From Pseudomonas sp. G2-4 (GTDB taxonomy: Bacteria; Pseudomonadota; Gammaproteobacteria; Pseudomonadales; Pseudomonadaceae), in contig NZ_CP125957.1 of assembly GCF_030064125.1 (NCBI RefSeq), positions 3,782,001 through 3,846,000 on the forward strand: 64,000 nucleotides of DNA, written 5' to 3'. Under the pieces are notes generated by a model. It worked only from the letters and a program-made list of their open reading frames with translations, searched no databases and was not told the DNA's origin. Within the stretch, counting starts at the first letter, position 1, and every line of letters begins with the position of its first letter. Shown in pieces: positions 27,543 to 36,407 of this stretch. A program made the translations under genes and the position numbers.

Positions 27543-28631
27543 ATGGACATCAAGACCATGAACAGCACTTCGAATCATCTCGCCCCTGAACTGGATCCGC
27601 GCTGGGCCGCCGTGCTCGCCCGGGATCCGCGCGCCGATGGGCAATTTGTCTACGGCGTGAAAACCACCGGCATCTATTGCCACCCCAGCAGCCTGTCGCG
27701 CCTGCCCAACCCGCGTAACGTGGAGTTTTTCGACACGCCGGAACAGGCCCAGGCCGCCGGCTACCGTCCCAGCAAACGCGTGGCCAGGGACCAGACCCAG
27801 ATTGCCGCGCAGCAAGCGGCCCGGGTCGCGGCCGCCTGCCGGCAGATCGAGGCGGCCGAAGAACTGCCTGGGCTCAATGCATTGGCAGAAAACGCAGGCT
27901 TGAGTCCCTTCCACTTTCACCGAGTCTTCAAGGCAGTCACCGGCCTGACCCCCAAGGGTTATGCCAGTGCCCACCGCTCACGCAAGGTACGCGAACGCCT
28001 GGCCGATGGAGGCTCCATCACCGAGGCGCTGTACGACGCCGGGTTCAACTCCAACAGCCGTTTTTATGAGGCCGCCGACAAAGTGCTGGGCATGAAACCC
28101 GCCGACTACCGCGCCGCCGGGCAGAACACCGACATCCGCTTCGCCGTTGGCCAATGCTCCCTCGGCGCGATCCTGGTGGCGCAAAGCGAGCGTGGCGTGT
28201 GCGCGATCCTGTTGGGGGACGACCCGGACGCCCTGGTGCGCGACCTGCAGGACAAGTTCCGCCGAGCCAACCTCATCGGTGCCGACCGGGAATTCGAGCA
28301 GTTGATCGCCCAAGTGGTGGGTTTTATCGAAGCGCCTGCCTTGGGCCTGGACTTGCCACTGGACCTGCGCGGCACGGCGTTCCAGGAACGGGTCTGGCAA
28401 GCCTTGCGGGACATTCCGGTGGGCAGCACCGCCAGCTACGCCGAGATCGCCCAGCGCATCGGCCAGCCCAAAGCCGTGCGCGCCGTGGCTCAGGCCTGCG
28501 GCGCTAACAGCCTGGCGGTGGCGATCCCTTGCCACCGGGTGGTGCGCAGCGACGGCAACCTGTCGGGCTATCGCTGGGGCGTGGAGCGCAAGCGTCAGTT
28601 GCTGGCGCTGGAACGCTCGTCCGGGGACTGA
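27543..28631 (+). CDS. ada: Ada-type methyltransferase/AraC activator with degenerate zinc site
   Basis: 362-residue fusion of three parts: an Ada N-terminal domain (residues 20-82), an AraC-type helix-turn-helix (about 95-190) and a C-terminal O6-alkylguanine-DNA methyltransferase (about 200-360). The C-terminal methyl-acceptor is intact (Cys330 in AIPCHRVV). In the N-terminal domain Cys46 (TTGIYCHPSS) aligns with E. coli Cys38, but the other three zinc cysteines are replaced: Ser50, Ser77 and Val80 (RPSKRVAR instead of RPCKRCQP). The phosphotriester-sensing zinc site therefore cannot form as in E. coli, although the activator may work differently. Downstream of alkB in the same direction; 3' end overlaps the converging gene by 37 bases. 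Confidence 0.93.
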   Translation: MDIKTMNSTSNHLAPELDPRWAAVLARDPRADGQFVYGVKTTGIYCHPSSLSRLPNPRNVEFFDTPEQAQAAGYRPSKRVARDQTQIAAQQAARVAAACRQIEAAEELPGLNALAENAGLSPFHFHRVFKAVTGLTPKGYASAHRSRKVRERLADGGSITEALYDAGFNSNSRFYEAADKVLGMKPADYRAAGQNTDIRFAVGQCSLGAILVAQSERGVCAILLGDDPDALVRDLQDKFRRANLIGADREFEQLIAQVVGFIEAPALGLDLPLDLRGTAFQERVWQALRDIPVGSTASYAEIAQRIGQPKAVRAVAQACGANSLAVAIPCHRVVRSDGNLSGYRWGVERKRQLLALERSSGD

Positions 28632-29083
28632 ACGCCAATGTAGATCGCCACCGAATCGGGGCCGCTGTAGACCTCGAAATCGGTGGTGAAACGCCGCAGG
28701 GTTTGCGGGTTATCAGCGAAATACGCCCAGATCAGGCCCCAGGTCTGGATTACGCAGTCAGGCATCGGCCCCTTGGCCGAAAACACCAGGTAGTCCCCAC
28801 CCTCGATGTCCACGGCGGGGTAGCCTGCGCTCGTGGCATCCACCTGCACGCCGGCGGTCACGTCGAAGTAGCCGGTGGCGTCGGACTCGTAGTTGGAATA
28901 AACCCCGTAGACGAACGACTCTGACTGCCGGGCCGGGATCGTGTCGAACAGCCCTTCGTTGAAGAACTGCTGCCACATCGGGCCGATCTTCGCGGTGTCG
29001 GGCTGCTGCTCGTCGGTATTGCGAGTGTGCACCTGCAAACCGGCCACGGTGAAGGGTTCGACCGTCTTGAGTTTTACGTCCAT
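28595..29083 (-). CDS. GyrI-like/AraC effector-binding-domain protein
   Basis: 162-residue stand-alone effector-binding domain. Start MDVKLKTVEPFTVAGLQVHT, then GPMWQQFFNEGLF, FVYGVYSNYESDATGYFDVT and a C-terminal ligand-pocket segment (IQTWGLIWAYFADN). These are typical of the SOUL/GyrI/Rob-type superfamily that binds small molecules; some members inhibit gyrase or act as drug sensors. It converges on ada with a 37-base overlap of coding 3' ends and is divergent from the nitronate monooxygenase gene at 29233. Confidence 0.85.
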   Translation of the reverse strand: MDVKLKTVEPFTVAGLQVHTRNTDEQQPDTAKIGPMWQQFFNEGLFDTIPARQSESFVYGVYSNYESDATGYFDVTAGVQVDATSAGYPAVDIEGGDYLVFSAKGPMPDCVIQTWGLIWAYFADNPQTLRRFTTDFEVYSGPDSVAIYIGVQSPDERSSASN

Positions 29084-29232
29084 GCGTCAGGCTCCTTGAT
29101 GAGTGAAGCCCGCATGGTAACCCTCCCACCGTCGGGATCAAGCAGCAGCGTTCAATTGAAAAACTCGACTGGCCTTGGCCCGGCCACACCTGCTAAAAAC
29201 GCTGTTTCCTTCTGCCGTCGGAGACCCCGCAC

Positions 29233-30306
29233 ATGAGCCAGTGGCCAGACACTCGCCTTCTTGACCTGCTCGGTATCGAGCTGCCCATCATCCAGGGGCC
29301 ACTGGCCGGGGTGACCGGGCCGGCCATGGTCGTCGCGACCTGTAATGCCGGCGGACTGGGTTCGATGCCGGCGGCGATGCTGGACGTCGAGCAACTGCGC
29401 CAGGCCCTGACGACCATCGGCGAACAGACCGACAAGCCGTTCAATGTGAATTTTTTCTGTCACCAGCCACCGGTGTTCGATGAGCAGCGGGCCGAAACCT
29501 GGAAACAACGGCTCAAGCCTTATTACCAGGAACTGGGCGCAGACTTCGACGCGCCAACACCGGTGTCCAACCGCACGCCATTCGATGACGCAGCCTGCCG
29601 CGTGCTCGAAGAGTTTCGCCCCAAAGTGGTCAGCTTCCACTTTGGCTTGCCAGAGAAATCCCTGCTGGACCGGGTAAAGGCCACCGGGGCGAAAATCCTC
29701 TCTTCGGCCACCACCGTCGAGGAAGCCATCTGGCTGGAACAGCACGGCTGCGACGCGATCATCGCCATGGGCTTTGAAGCCGGTGGCCATCGCGGGATGT
29801 TCCTCAGCGACGACCTCAACACCCAAGTGGGCCTGTTTGCCTTGCTGCCGCAGGTGGTGGATGCGGTGAAAGTGCCGGTGATCGCCACCGGCGGCATCGG
29901 CGATGCGCGGGGGATCGTCGCGGCGTTCGCCCTGGGCGCCTCGGCGGTGCAACTGGGCAGCGCCTATCTGTTCACCCCCGAAGCCAAGATCAGCGCGTCC
30001 CATCACCGGGCATTGCGCACGGCCAAGGAAAGCCAGACTGCCGTCACCAACCTGTTCACCGGCCGCCCGGCCCGGGGCATCGTCAACCGGGTGATGCGCG
30101 AAGTGGGCCCGATGAGCCCGATGGCGCCAGCCTTTCCCCTGGCGGGCGGTGCATTGATGCCGCTGCGCGCCAAGGATGAAGCGGACTTCAGCAACCTTTG
30201 GGCCGGCCAGGCGTTTCCCCTCGGGCGCGAGTTGTCGACAGCCGAGCTGACCCGGCAGTTGGCTGAAGAGGCATTGGCGCGATTCAACAATCGTGGGCGG
30301 TCCTGA
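29233..30306 (+). CDS. Nitronate monooxygenase (FMN-dependent)
   Basis: 357-residue FMN enzyme of the 2-nitropropane dioxygenase/nitronate monooxygenase family, which oxidises alkyl nitronates such as propionate-3-nitronate. N-terminal PIIQGPLAGVTGPAMVVA binds FMN; GFEAGGHRGMF (Glu182-His186) is the class signature with the catalytic-type His186; VIATGGIGDARGIVAAFALGA binds the FMN phosphate. ATG at 29233 lies close to the divergent effector-domain gene. The real substrate in this organism is not given by context. Confidence 0.88.
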   Translation: MSQWPDTRLLDLLGIELPIIQGPLAGVTGPAMVVATCNAGGLGSMPAAMLDVEQLRQALTTIGEQTDKPFNVNFFCHQPPVFDEQRAETWKQRLKPYYQELGADFDAPTPVSNRTPFDDAACRVLEEFRPKVVSFHFGLPEKSLLDRVKATGAKILSSATTVEEAIWLEQHGCDAIIAMGFEAGGHRGMFLSDDLNTQVGLFALLPQVVDAVKVPVIATGGIGDARGIVAAFALGASAVQLGSAYLFTPEAKISASHHRALRTAKESQTAVTNLFTGRPARGIVNRVMREVGPMSPMAPAFPLAGGALMPLRAKDEADFSNLWAGQAFPLGRELSTAELTRQLAEEALARFNNRGRS

Positions 30307-30330
30307 CAGTCACCATCGCCTGTTAGGCCG

Positions 30331-30420
30331 CCATCGCGAGCAAGCTCGCTCCCACAGGGGATAGGGGACAACCGGCAAGTCCGGACACCACCGGACTTGT
30401 GCGAGCGAGCTTGCTCGCGC
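30331..30420. repeat. Type-B REP pair in inverted order
   Basis: CGCGAGCAAGCTCGCTCCCA (left) and GCGAGCGAGCTTGCTCGCG (right), upstream of the ModE-type operator. Confidence 0.85.
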
Positions 30421-30480
30421 TGAGGCCATTCCTTGCCCCTTCGCTCCCCAGGCAAAATGCCGCGTTCCGTTTGCCAGTCA

Positions 30481-30508
30481 TTCGCTATATATTCCGGTAT
30501 ATAGCGAA
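30481..30508. promoter_or_regulatory. ModE-type operator upstream of modABC
   Basis: A perfect 11-bp inverted repeat, TTCGCTATATA (30481-30491) and TATATAGCGAA (30498-30508), separated by TTCCGG. This matches the published E. coli ModE box (CGCTATATA-N6/7-TATATARCG type). It ends 23 bases before the modA start, where molybdate-bound ModE would block transcription. No modE gene is in the window. Confidence 0.92.
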
Positions 30509-30528
30509 CCTGACTTTACGGAACCTGA

Positions 30529-31284
<756 letters not shown>

Positions 31285-31965
31285 ATGCCACTGACCAGCG
31301 CCGACTTCGCCGCCCTCTGGCTGACCCTGAAACTGGCGTCATTGACCACGGTCATCTTGCTGCTCATCGGCACGCCCATCGCGTTGTGGCTGTCGCGGAC
31401 CCAATCCTGGTTGCGCGGGCCGGTGGGCGCGGTGGTGGCGCTGCCGTTGGTGCTGCCGCCCACGGTGATCGGTTTCTACCTGTTACTGGCCATGGGGCCG
31501 AACGGCTGGATCGGCCAGCTCACCCAAGCCCTCGGGCTGGGCACCCTCACCTTCAGTTTTACCGGGCTGGTGATCGGCTCGGTGATCTATTCCATGCCGT
31601 TCGTGGTGCAGCCGTTGCAGAACGCCTTCGCCGCCATCGGCAGCCGCCCTTTGGAAGTCGCCGCCACCCTGCGGGCCGGGCCTTGGGACACTTTCTTCAG
31701 CGTCATCCTGCCCCTGGCCCGGCCCGGTTTCATCACCGCCGCGATTCTCGGTTTTGCCCACACCGTCGGCGAATTCGGCGTGGTGTTGATGATCGGCGGC
31801 AACATCCCGGAGAAAACCCGGGTGGTGTCGGTACAAATCTATGACCACGTCGAAGCCCTTGAGTACGCCCAGGCCCACTGGCTGGCGGCGGCGATGCTGG
31901 TGTTCTCATTTCTTGTGCTGCTGGCGCTGTATTCCAGCCGCAGAACCCGGGCTGGTTGGAGCTGA
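31285..31965 (+). CDS. modB: Molybdate ABC transporter permease
   Basis: 226-residue inner-membrane permease with about five or six helices. Start [20 protein letters not shown], then [14 protein letters not shown], and the ABC-coupling EAA loop [28 protein letters not shown]. Begins on the base after the modA stop, so translation is probably coupled. Three bases separate it from modC. Confidence 0.96.
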   Translation: MPLTSADFAALWLTLKLASLTTVILLLIGTPIALWLSRTQSWLRGPVGAVVALPLVLPPTVIGFYLLLAMGPNGWIGQLTQALGLGTLTFSFTGLVIGSVIYSMPFVVQPLQNAFAAIGSRPLEVAATLRAGPWDTFFSVILPLARPGFITAAILGFAHTVGEFGVVLMIGGNIPEKTRVVSVQIYDHVEALEYAQAHWLAAAMLVFSFLVLLALYSSRRTRAGWS

Positions 31966-31968
31966 TCG

Positions 31969-33048
31969 ATGATTCAGGCGTGTTTGCAGCTCAACCATGG
32001 GGACTTTTCCCTGGACCTGGATGTGCAACTGCCAGGCCGTGGCGTGACCGCGCTGTATGGTCCGTCCGGCTCCGGCAAGACCACCTGCCTGCGCTGCATC
32101 GCCGGGCTGGAGCGACCGCCCCGGGGCTTTATCGAGGTCAATGGTCAAGTGTGGCAAGACAGTGAACGCGGTGTGTTCGTCCCGCCCCACAAACGGCCGG
32201 TGGGGTATGTATTCCAGGAGGCGAGCCTGTTCGCACACCTGTCGGTGCAGGCCAACCTGGCGTTCGGCCTCAAGCGCATCGCTGCGGCGCAACGGCGCGT
32301 AGACATGGCTCAGGCCACCGAACTGCTGGGCATCGGGCACTTGCTCGATCGACAGCCGCACAACCTGTCCGGCGGTGAACGCCAACGCGTGGGCATCGCC
32401 CGCGCCTTGCTGACCAGCCCGCAACTGTTGCTGATGGATGAGCCGCTGGCGGCCCTCGATACCCGGCGCAAAAACGAAATCCTGCCGTATCTGCAACGGC
32501 TGCACGATGAACTGGATATCCCGGTGCTGTACGTCAGTCATTCCCAGGATGAAGTGGCGCGCCTGGCCGATCACATCGTGCTGCTCGATGGCGGCCGCGC
32601 GCTGGCCAGCGGGCCGATCGGCGAAACCCTGGCCCGGCTTGACCTGCCGCTGGCCATGGGGGATGACGCGGGCGTGGTGATCCAGGGCACGGTCAGCGGG
32701 TACGACGCAGACTATCAATTGCTGACCTTGAATCTCCCCGACAGCCCGTTGAACGTACGGGTGGCCCATACGCCACTGGCCATCGGGCAGCCGCTGCGCT
32801 TCAAGGTTCAGGCCCGGGACGTCAGCCTCAGCCTGGCGAACGATGCCCAGACCAGCATCCTCAACCGCTTGCCGGTCACCGTGGTCAGCGAACTGGCCGC
32901 CGACAACGCCGCCCACGTGCTGATCCGCCTGGAAGCCGCCGGTACGCCGCTGCTGGCGCGCATCACCCGTTACTCCCGCGACCAGTTGCAGTTGCATCCA
33001 GGGCAGTTGCTGTGGGCGCAGATCAAGGCGGTGGCAGTGTTGGCGTAG
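31969..33048 (+). CDS. modC: Molybdate ABC transporter ATP-binding protein
   Basis: 359 residues. Walker A at 31-39 (GPSGSGKTT), Q-loop in [11 protein letters not shown], signature [15 protein letters not shown], Walker [14 protein letters not shown]-loop [14 protein letters not shown]. The C-terminal third is a TOBE/Mop molybdate-binding domain ([21 protein letters not shown]). Last gene of the operon, followed by a REPIN. Confidence 0.96.
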   Translation: MIQACLQLNHGDFSLDLDVQLPGRGVTALYGPSGSGKTTCLRCIAGLERPPRGFIEVNGQVWQDSERGVFVPPHKRPVGYVFQEASLFAHLSVQANLAFGLKRIAAAQRRVDMAQATELLGIGHLLDRQPHNLSGGERQRVGIARALLTSPQLLLMDEPLAALDTRRKNEILPYLQRLHDELDIPVLYVSHSQDEVARLADHIVLLDGGRALASGPIGETLARLDLPLAMGDDAGVVIQGTVSGYDADYQLLTLNLPDSPLNVRVAHTPLAIGQPLRFKVQARDVSLSLANDAQTSILNRLPVTVVSELAADNAAHVLIRLEAAGTPLLARITRYSRDQLQLHPGQLLWAQIKAVAVLA

Positions 33049-33071
33049 GGCCAGGCCTCCGAGGTTCCCCT

Positions 33072-33162
33072 TGTGGGAGCGAGCTTGCTCGCGATGACGA
33101 CGGCACATCCAACATTGATGCAAGCTGATTCACCGCTATCGCGAGCAAGCTCGCTCCCACAA
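33072..33162. repeat. REPIN (type B)
   Basis: Inverted GTGGGAGCGAGCTTGCTCGC units between modC and the topoisomerase gene. Confidence 0.9.
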
Positions 33163-33255
33163 GGGTTTCGGGCAACCGCAGAATCTTGGCACGACCGCAA
33201 CGGGCTGCGGTCAATCAATCAGAGGCCACTGGATCCGCTGCCAAGGACTTATTTC

Positions 33256-34293
33256 ATGCCCGACACCCTGCCGCCGGATGCACTGCCGGCCGACCTGCAT
33301 TACGTCGACGACACCGCCCCGGGGATCACCCGCAAGAGATTGCGCGGCAAATTCTGTTATTTCGATCCGCAGGGTCAGCGCATTACCGACGCTGCCGAGA
33401 TCCAGCGCATCAATGCCCTGGCGGTGCCGCCGGCCTACACCGATGTGTGGATCTGCAGCGACCCACGCGGCCATCTCCAGGCCACCGGCCGCGATGCCCG
33501 GGGTCGCAAACAGTACCGTTACCATGCGCGCTGGCGTGAAGTGCGCGACGCGGACAAGTATTCGCGGATGCTGGAATTCGGACGCACCCTGCCGCGCTTG
33601 CGCAAACGCCTGGAGGAAATCCTGGCCAAGCCTGGGTTCAGCCGCGACAAAGTCATGGCCACCGTCATCACCCTGCTGGACGTGACGCTGATCCGAGTCG
33701 GCAACACCCAATACGCTCGCGACAATCGCTCCTACGGCCTGACGACCCTGCGCAGCAAGCATGTCGAAGTCAACGGCAGTGCCATCGCCTTCCAGTTTCG
33801 CGGCAAGAGCGGCGTCGAGCACCAGATCACCGTGAAAGACCGGCGCCTGGCACGGATCATCAAGCGCTGCCAGGAGATTCCCGGGCAGAATCTGTTCCAG
33901 TACCTGGACGAGAACGGCGAGCGTCACTCCGTCAGTTCTTCGGACGTCAACGCCTACCTCAAGACCCTCACCGGCGCCGATTTCACCGCCAAGGATTACC
34001 GTACCTGGGCCGGCAGCGCGGCGGCGCTGGCCGGGTTGCGGATGCTGTCCTGGGAAACCGAGACCGAGGCGAAAAAACACGTCGTCGAAATGGTCAGGCA
34101 GGTCGCCCAGCAACTGGGCAATACGCCAACCGTTTGTCGCAAGTGCTACATTCATCCTGCAGTGGTGGAGGCCTTTCTGCTCGGCGCCCTGAGGCAATTG
34201 CCCAAACCCCGGCTGCGCAAAGGCCTCAGCGAAGAGGACGCTGCACTGGCGATGTTTTTGCAGCGCATGACCGAAGCCGCCCAAGCGTGCTGA
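33256..34293 (+). CDS. DNA topoisomerase IB (poxvirus-like)
   Basis: 345-residue type IB topoisomerase that relaxes DNA through a 3'-phosphotyrosyl intermediate. Nucleophile Tyr298 is in CRKCYIHPAVV; the catalytic Arg/Lys/Arg set is visible in LIRVGNTQYARDN, FRGKSGVEHQI and YRTWAGSAAAL. The position equal to the viral catalytic histidine is Asn289 (LGNTPTVC), nine residues before the tyrosine, as in Deinococcus topoisomerase IB. The frame is open from 33073 through a REPIN; AAGGA eight bases before ATG 33256 fixes the start. The cellular role of bacterial TopIB is not well known. Confidence 0.95.
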   Translation: MPDTLPPDALPADLHYVDDTAPGITRKRLRGKFCYFDPQGQRITDAAEIQRINALAVPPAYTDVWICSDPRGHLQATGRDARGRKQYRYHARWREVRDADKYSRMLEFGRTLPRLRKRLEEILAKPGFSRDKVMATVITLLDVTLIRVGNTQYARDNRSYGLTTLRSKHVEVNGSAIAFQFRGKSGVEHQITVKDRRLARIIKRCQEIPGQNLFQYLDENGERHSVSSSDVNAYLKTLTGADFTAKDYRTWAGSAAALAGLRMLSWETETEAKKHVVEMVRQVAQQLGNTPTVCRKCYIHPAVVEAFLLGALRQLPKPRLRKGLSEEDAALAMFLQRMTEAAQAC

Positions 34294-34432
34294 ACGGGAC
34301 AAATGGTCGTCATGGGATGGGCCGCCCGTGCCCAACCAGAGACGAGGAACATCCGAAGGCCTGCGAACTCCCAACTGTACGACACAGCCGATTCGCAGGC
34401 ACTTCAACGCGTGAAGTCGACAGGAGTTTCAG

Positions 34433-34996
34433 ATGTCCGAACACATTGTCCATTTCCATTGCCAGATCGATCAGGGCACCACGGAACGCTTTCGGGACAA
34501 TTGCCTGGAAGCCATCGAAAAAGGCGCCGACTCGCTGATGCTCAACCTCTCCACCATCGGCGGCAGCACCAACTTCGGCTTTACCCTCTACACCTTCATC
34601 AAATCCCTTCCCGTGCCGGTGCGTGCGGTGAATGCCGGCAACATCGAATCGATGGGCATCGTCATGTTCCTCGCCGCCAGCGATCGCACCACCACGCCCC
34701 ATTCGCGCTTTCTGATCCACCCGATGAACTGGTACTTCGGCCAGAAATCGGTGGACCATTCTCGCTTACGCGAATACCTCTCCAGCCTCGACAACGACGT
34801 GGCGCGGTACGTGGAGATCTACGTCAAGGAAACCGCCGGCGCCGCCACCCAACTGGACATCTTCAAGTGCCTGTGCGCCGAAGAGCGAGTGATTCCAGCG
34901 GAAAACTCCCTGGCCTTTGGCATTGCCCATCGGGTCGAGCAGGTGGTTTTCCCCGCGGACGCCAAGCATTGGAAAGTCAGCGGTGGCGAGGATTAA
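34433..34996 (+). CDS. Solitary ClpP-like serine protease fold protein
   Basis: 187 residues with the ClpP/crotonase fold. The candidate nucleophile is Ser73 in GNIESMGIVMFLAA and the general base His96 in FLIHPMNWYFG, spaced close to ClpP (25 residues there, 23 here). NLSTIGGSTNFGFTLY corresponds to the ClpP oxyanion-loop region. It is shorter and more divergent than housekeeping ClpP, and no Clp ATPase, trigger factor or lon gene adjoins. ATG 34433 is preceded by AGGAG. It may be a ClpP2-like protease or a non-protease relative; which is unknown. Confidence 0.85.
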   Translation: MSEHIVHFHCQIDQGTTERFRDNCLEAIEKGADSLMLNLSTIGGSTNFGFTLYTFIKSLPVPVRAVNAGNIESMGIVMFLAASDRTTTPHSRFLIHPMNWYFGQKSVDHSRLREYLSSLDNDVARYVEIYVKETAGAATQLDIFKCLCAEERVIPAENSLAFGIAHRVEQVVFPADAKHWKVSGGED

Positions 34997-35191
34997 TAAA
35001 TAGGATGGTTTACACGCCGTTTATAAATTGCGTCAATCTTGTATAAGTTCAAGCGAAGCGGCAGTACAACTTTTATTGCAGTACCGACCATTCGTCGCCA
35101 GGGACGTGTTTTTATTAAACTTCCGCCCACGCTCTTCATTCCCAAATAATGCGAGGCACGTTGCTCGCTTAACTCAATGAGGATGTTCGAA

Positions 35192-35371
35192 ATGGCCAAT
35201 AGCGGAAACAAGAACCCAGGCAACTTCTCAAATGATCGTGACAAAGCTTCTGAAGCCGGCAAGAAAGGCGGCCAGGCGTCGGGCGGCAACGTTCCAAGTG
35301 ACCGGCAAAAAGGTTCTGGAGCCGGTAATAAAGGCAGCGAACGCGGCCAGGGCGGCGGAAAAAGATCGTAA
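35192..35371 (+). CDS. KGG-repeat general stress protein
   Basis: 59-residue hydrophilic, Gly/Lys-rich protein with repeats of the KGG family (KASEAGKKGGQASGG, then QKGSGAGNKGSERGQGGGK). Relatives are con-10/GsiB/YmdF-like proteins, intrinsically disordered and induced by starvation, desiccation or general stress. GAGG at 35179-35182 precedes ATG 35192 by about ten bases; an upstream ATG at 35177 lacks one. It lies in a low-GC stretch (34997-35191 is visibly A/T richer than its neighbours), consistent with a separately regulated stress gene. Confidence 0.88.
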   Translation: MANSGNKNPGNFSNDRDKASEAGKKGGQASGGNVPSDRQKGSGAGNKGSERGQGGGKRS

Positions 35372-35380
35372 GGCTCACAC

Positions 35381-35411
35381 CGCTGGGGCGTAGCACTGCT
35401 GCGCCCCAGCG
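35381..35411. terminator. Strong hairpin after the KGG-protein gene
   Basis: CGCTGGGGCG pairs with CGCCCCAGCG across a short loop. There is no U run directly after it, so it may work as a 3'-end hairpin rather than a classical terminator. Confidence 0.6.
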
Positions 35412-35518
35412 CTTGCTCTAACCAACGCTTCAAACATTCTTTCTTTTGAACTTTTATATTCATGCAACGTTCTTGACGCTGCCCCCAGCCACTTCCTTTA
35501 TCCCCCTGAATATTGCAT

Positions 35519-35546
35519 GTGGCGAAGGCGCTTGTGCCCTCGCCAC
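35519..35546. repeat. Single short REP-like hairpin
   Basis: GTGGCGAAGGCGCTTGTGCC followed by CTCGCCAC forms one hairpin similar to half of a type-A REPIN, within the 285-base gap 35372-35656 that otherwise shows nothing I recognise. Confidence 0.6.
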
Positions 35547-35656
35547 ACGCTCAATATCACATTTAATTAATGTGCATGTTCCTCCATCACTGGGAACATC
35601 TGCCCTTTCTGCCAGGCATCCGCACCAGGGTCTAATGGCGGTTCCCCGACAGTCAT

Positions 35657-36190
35657 TCAGCGCTCGGTATACGCCCGCTTCACCGTCTCGATCCAGGCCG
35701 GGTCCAGGCGCGACTGTTCGGTATCCAGGTTCAGTTCTCGCATTTTCGCCAAGTGCTCGTCGGCCTCTCGGGCCAGTGAACCCTGGGCGCTGGAGTTGGC
35801 GTCCAGTTGATGCATCTGGGCCAGCCCCAAGTGATAGAAGCGCAGCAGTTTCATGGCGGTGGGGTCTTGGGCTTGTACTCCGGCCTTCACCTGGTGCATC
35901 ACATTGGTAATTTTCATCAGGCTGCGCTTGAGCTGCCAGCCGTACACCGCCGCGGCCATCCATGGTTGCGACCAGAAGTACAGGCGCATCAGCGCAACCA
36001 TCGCCAGCACCGCGACAATCACCCCGGCGAGATTGAAGCGAAAGTTGTCGCCTCCAGGCGTACCGAACAGCATCACGGCCAGACTGGACAACAGCATCGC
36101 CAGCGCCAGGAACGCCACCGCGACGATGAAGGTGCTGCGACGGGTCTGCTTGCGGTAGGTGTCGGCGTCCCACGGTTTGATCTCGAACAT
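35657..36190 (-). CDS. Membrane protein of unknown function (DUF3087 type)
   Basis: 177 residues. Start MFEIKPWDADTYRKQTRRST, then two transmembrane helices (about residues 21-45 and 55-80), and a cytoplasmic helical C-terminal half (LLRFYHLGLAQMHQLDANSS, ending VKRAYTER). I recall this layout as DUF3087, found in gammaproteobacteria. The frame is open to 36313, but Met 36190 is the family start and has AAGGAA upstream. Function unknown; divergent from ppnN. Confidence 0.8.
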   Translation of the reverse strand: MFEIKPWDADTYRKQTRRSTFIVAVAFLALAMLLSSLAVMLFGTPGGDNFRFNLAGVIVAVLAMVALMRLYFWSQPWMAAAVYGWQLKRSLMKITNVMHQVKAGVQAQDPTAMKLLRFYHLGLAQMHQLDANSSAQGSLAREADEHLAKMRELNLDTEQSRLDPAWIETVKRAYTER

Positions 36191-36407
36191 CGCGGCGCAA
36201 TTTCCTTGTACGGCATAAAAAGAGTCACGCATTATCGCCTGCCCGGCCGATTTAGCTATGCTGGGTCTCATTTTGTGTAGCAACCGAACCGAAGGATCCG
36301 GATCAAAGTCCATGGCGATACCGCGAGGATCGTGCGATCTTCCTACGTGGACGTATTTTCAAAGATGCCGTCGTCGTGTGCATGGCATCGTTTTCAAGGA
36401 AAGCTGA

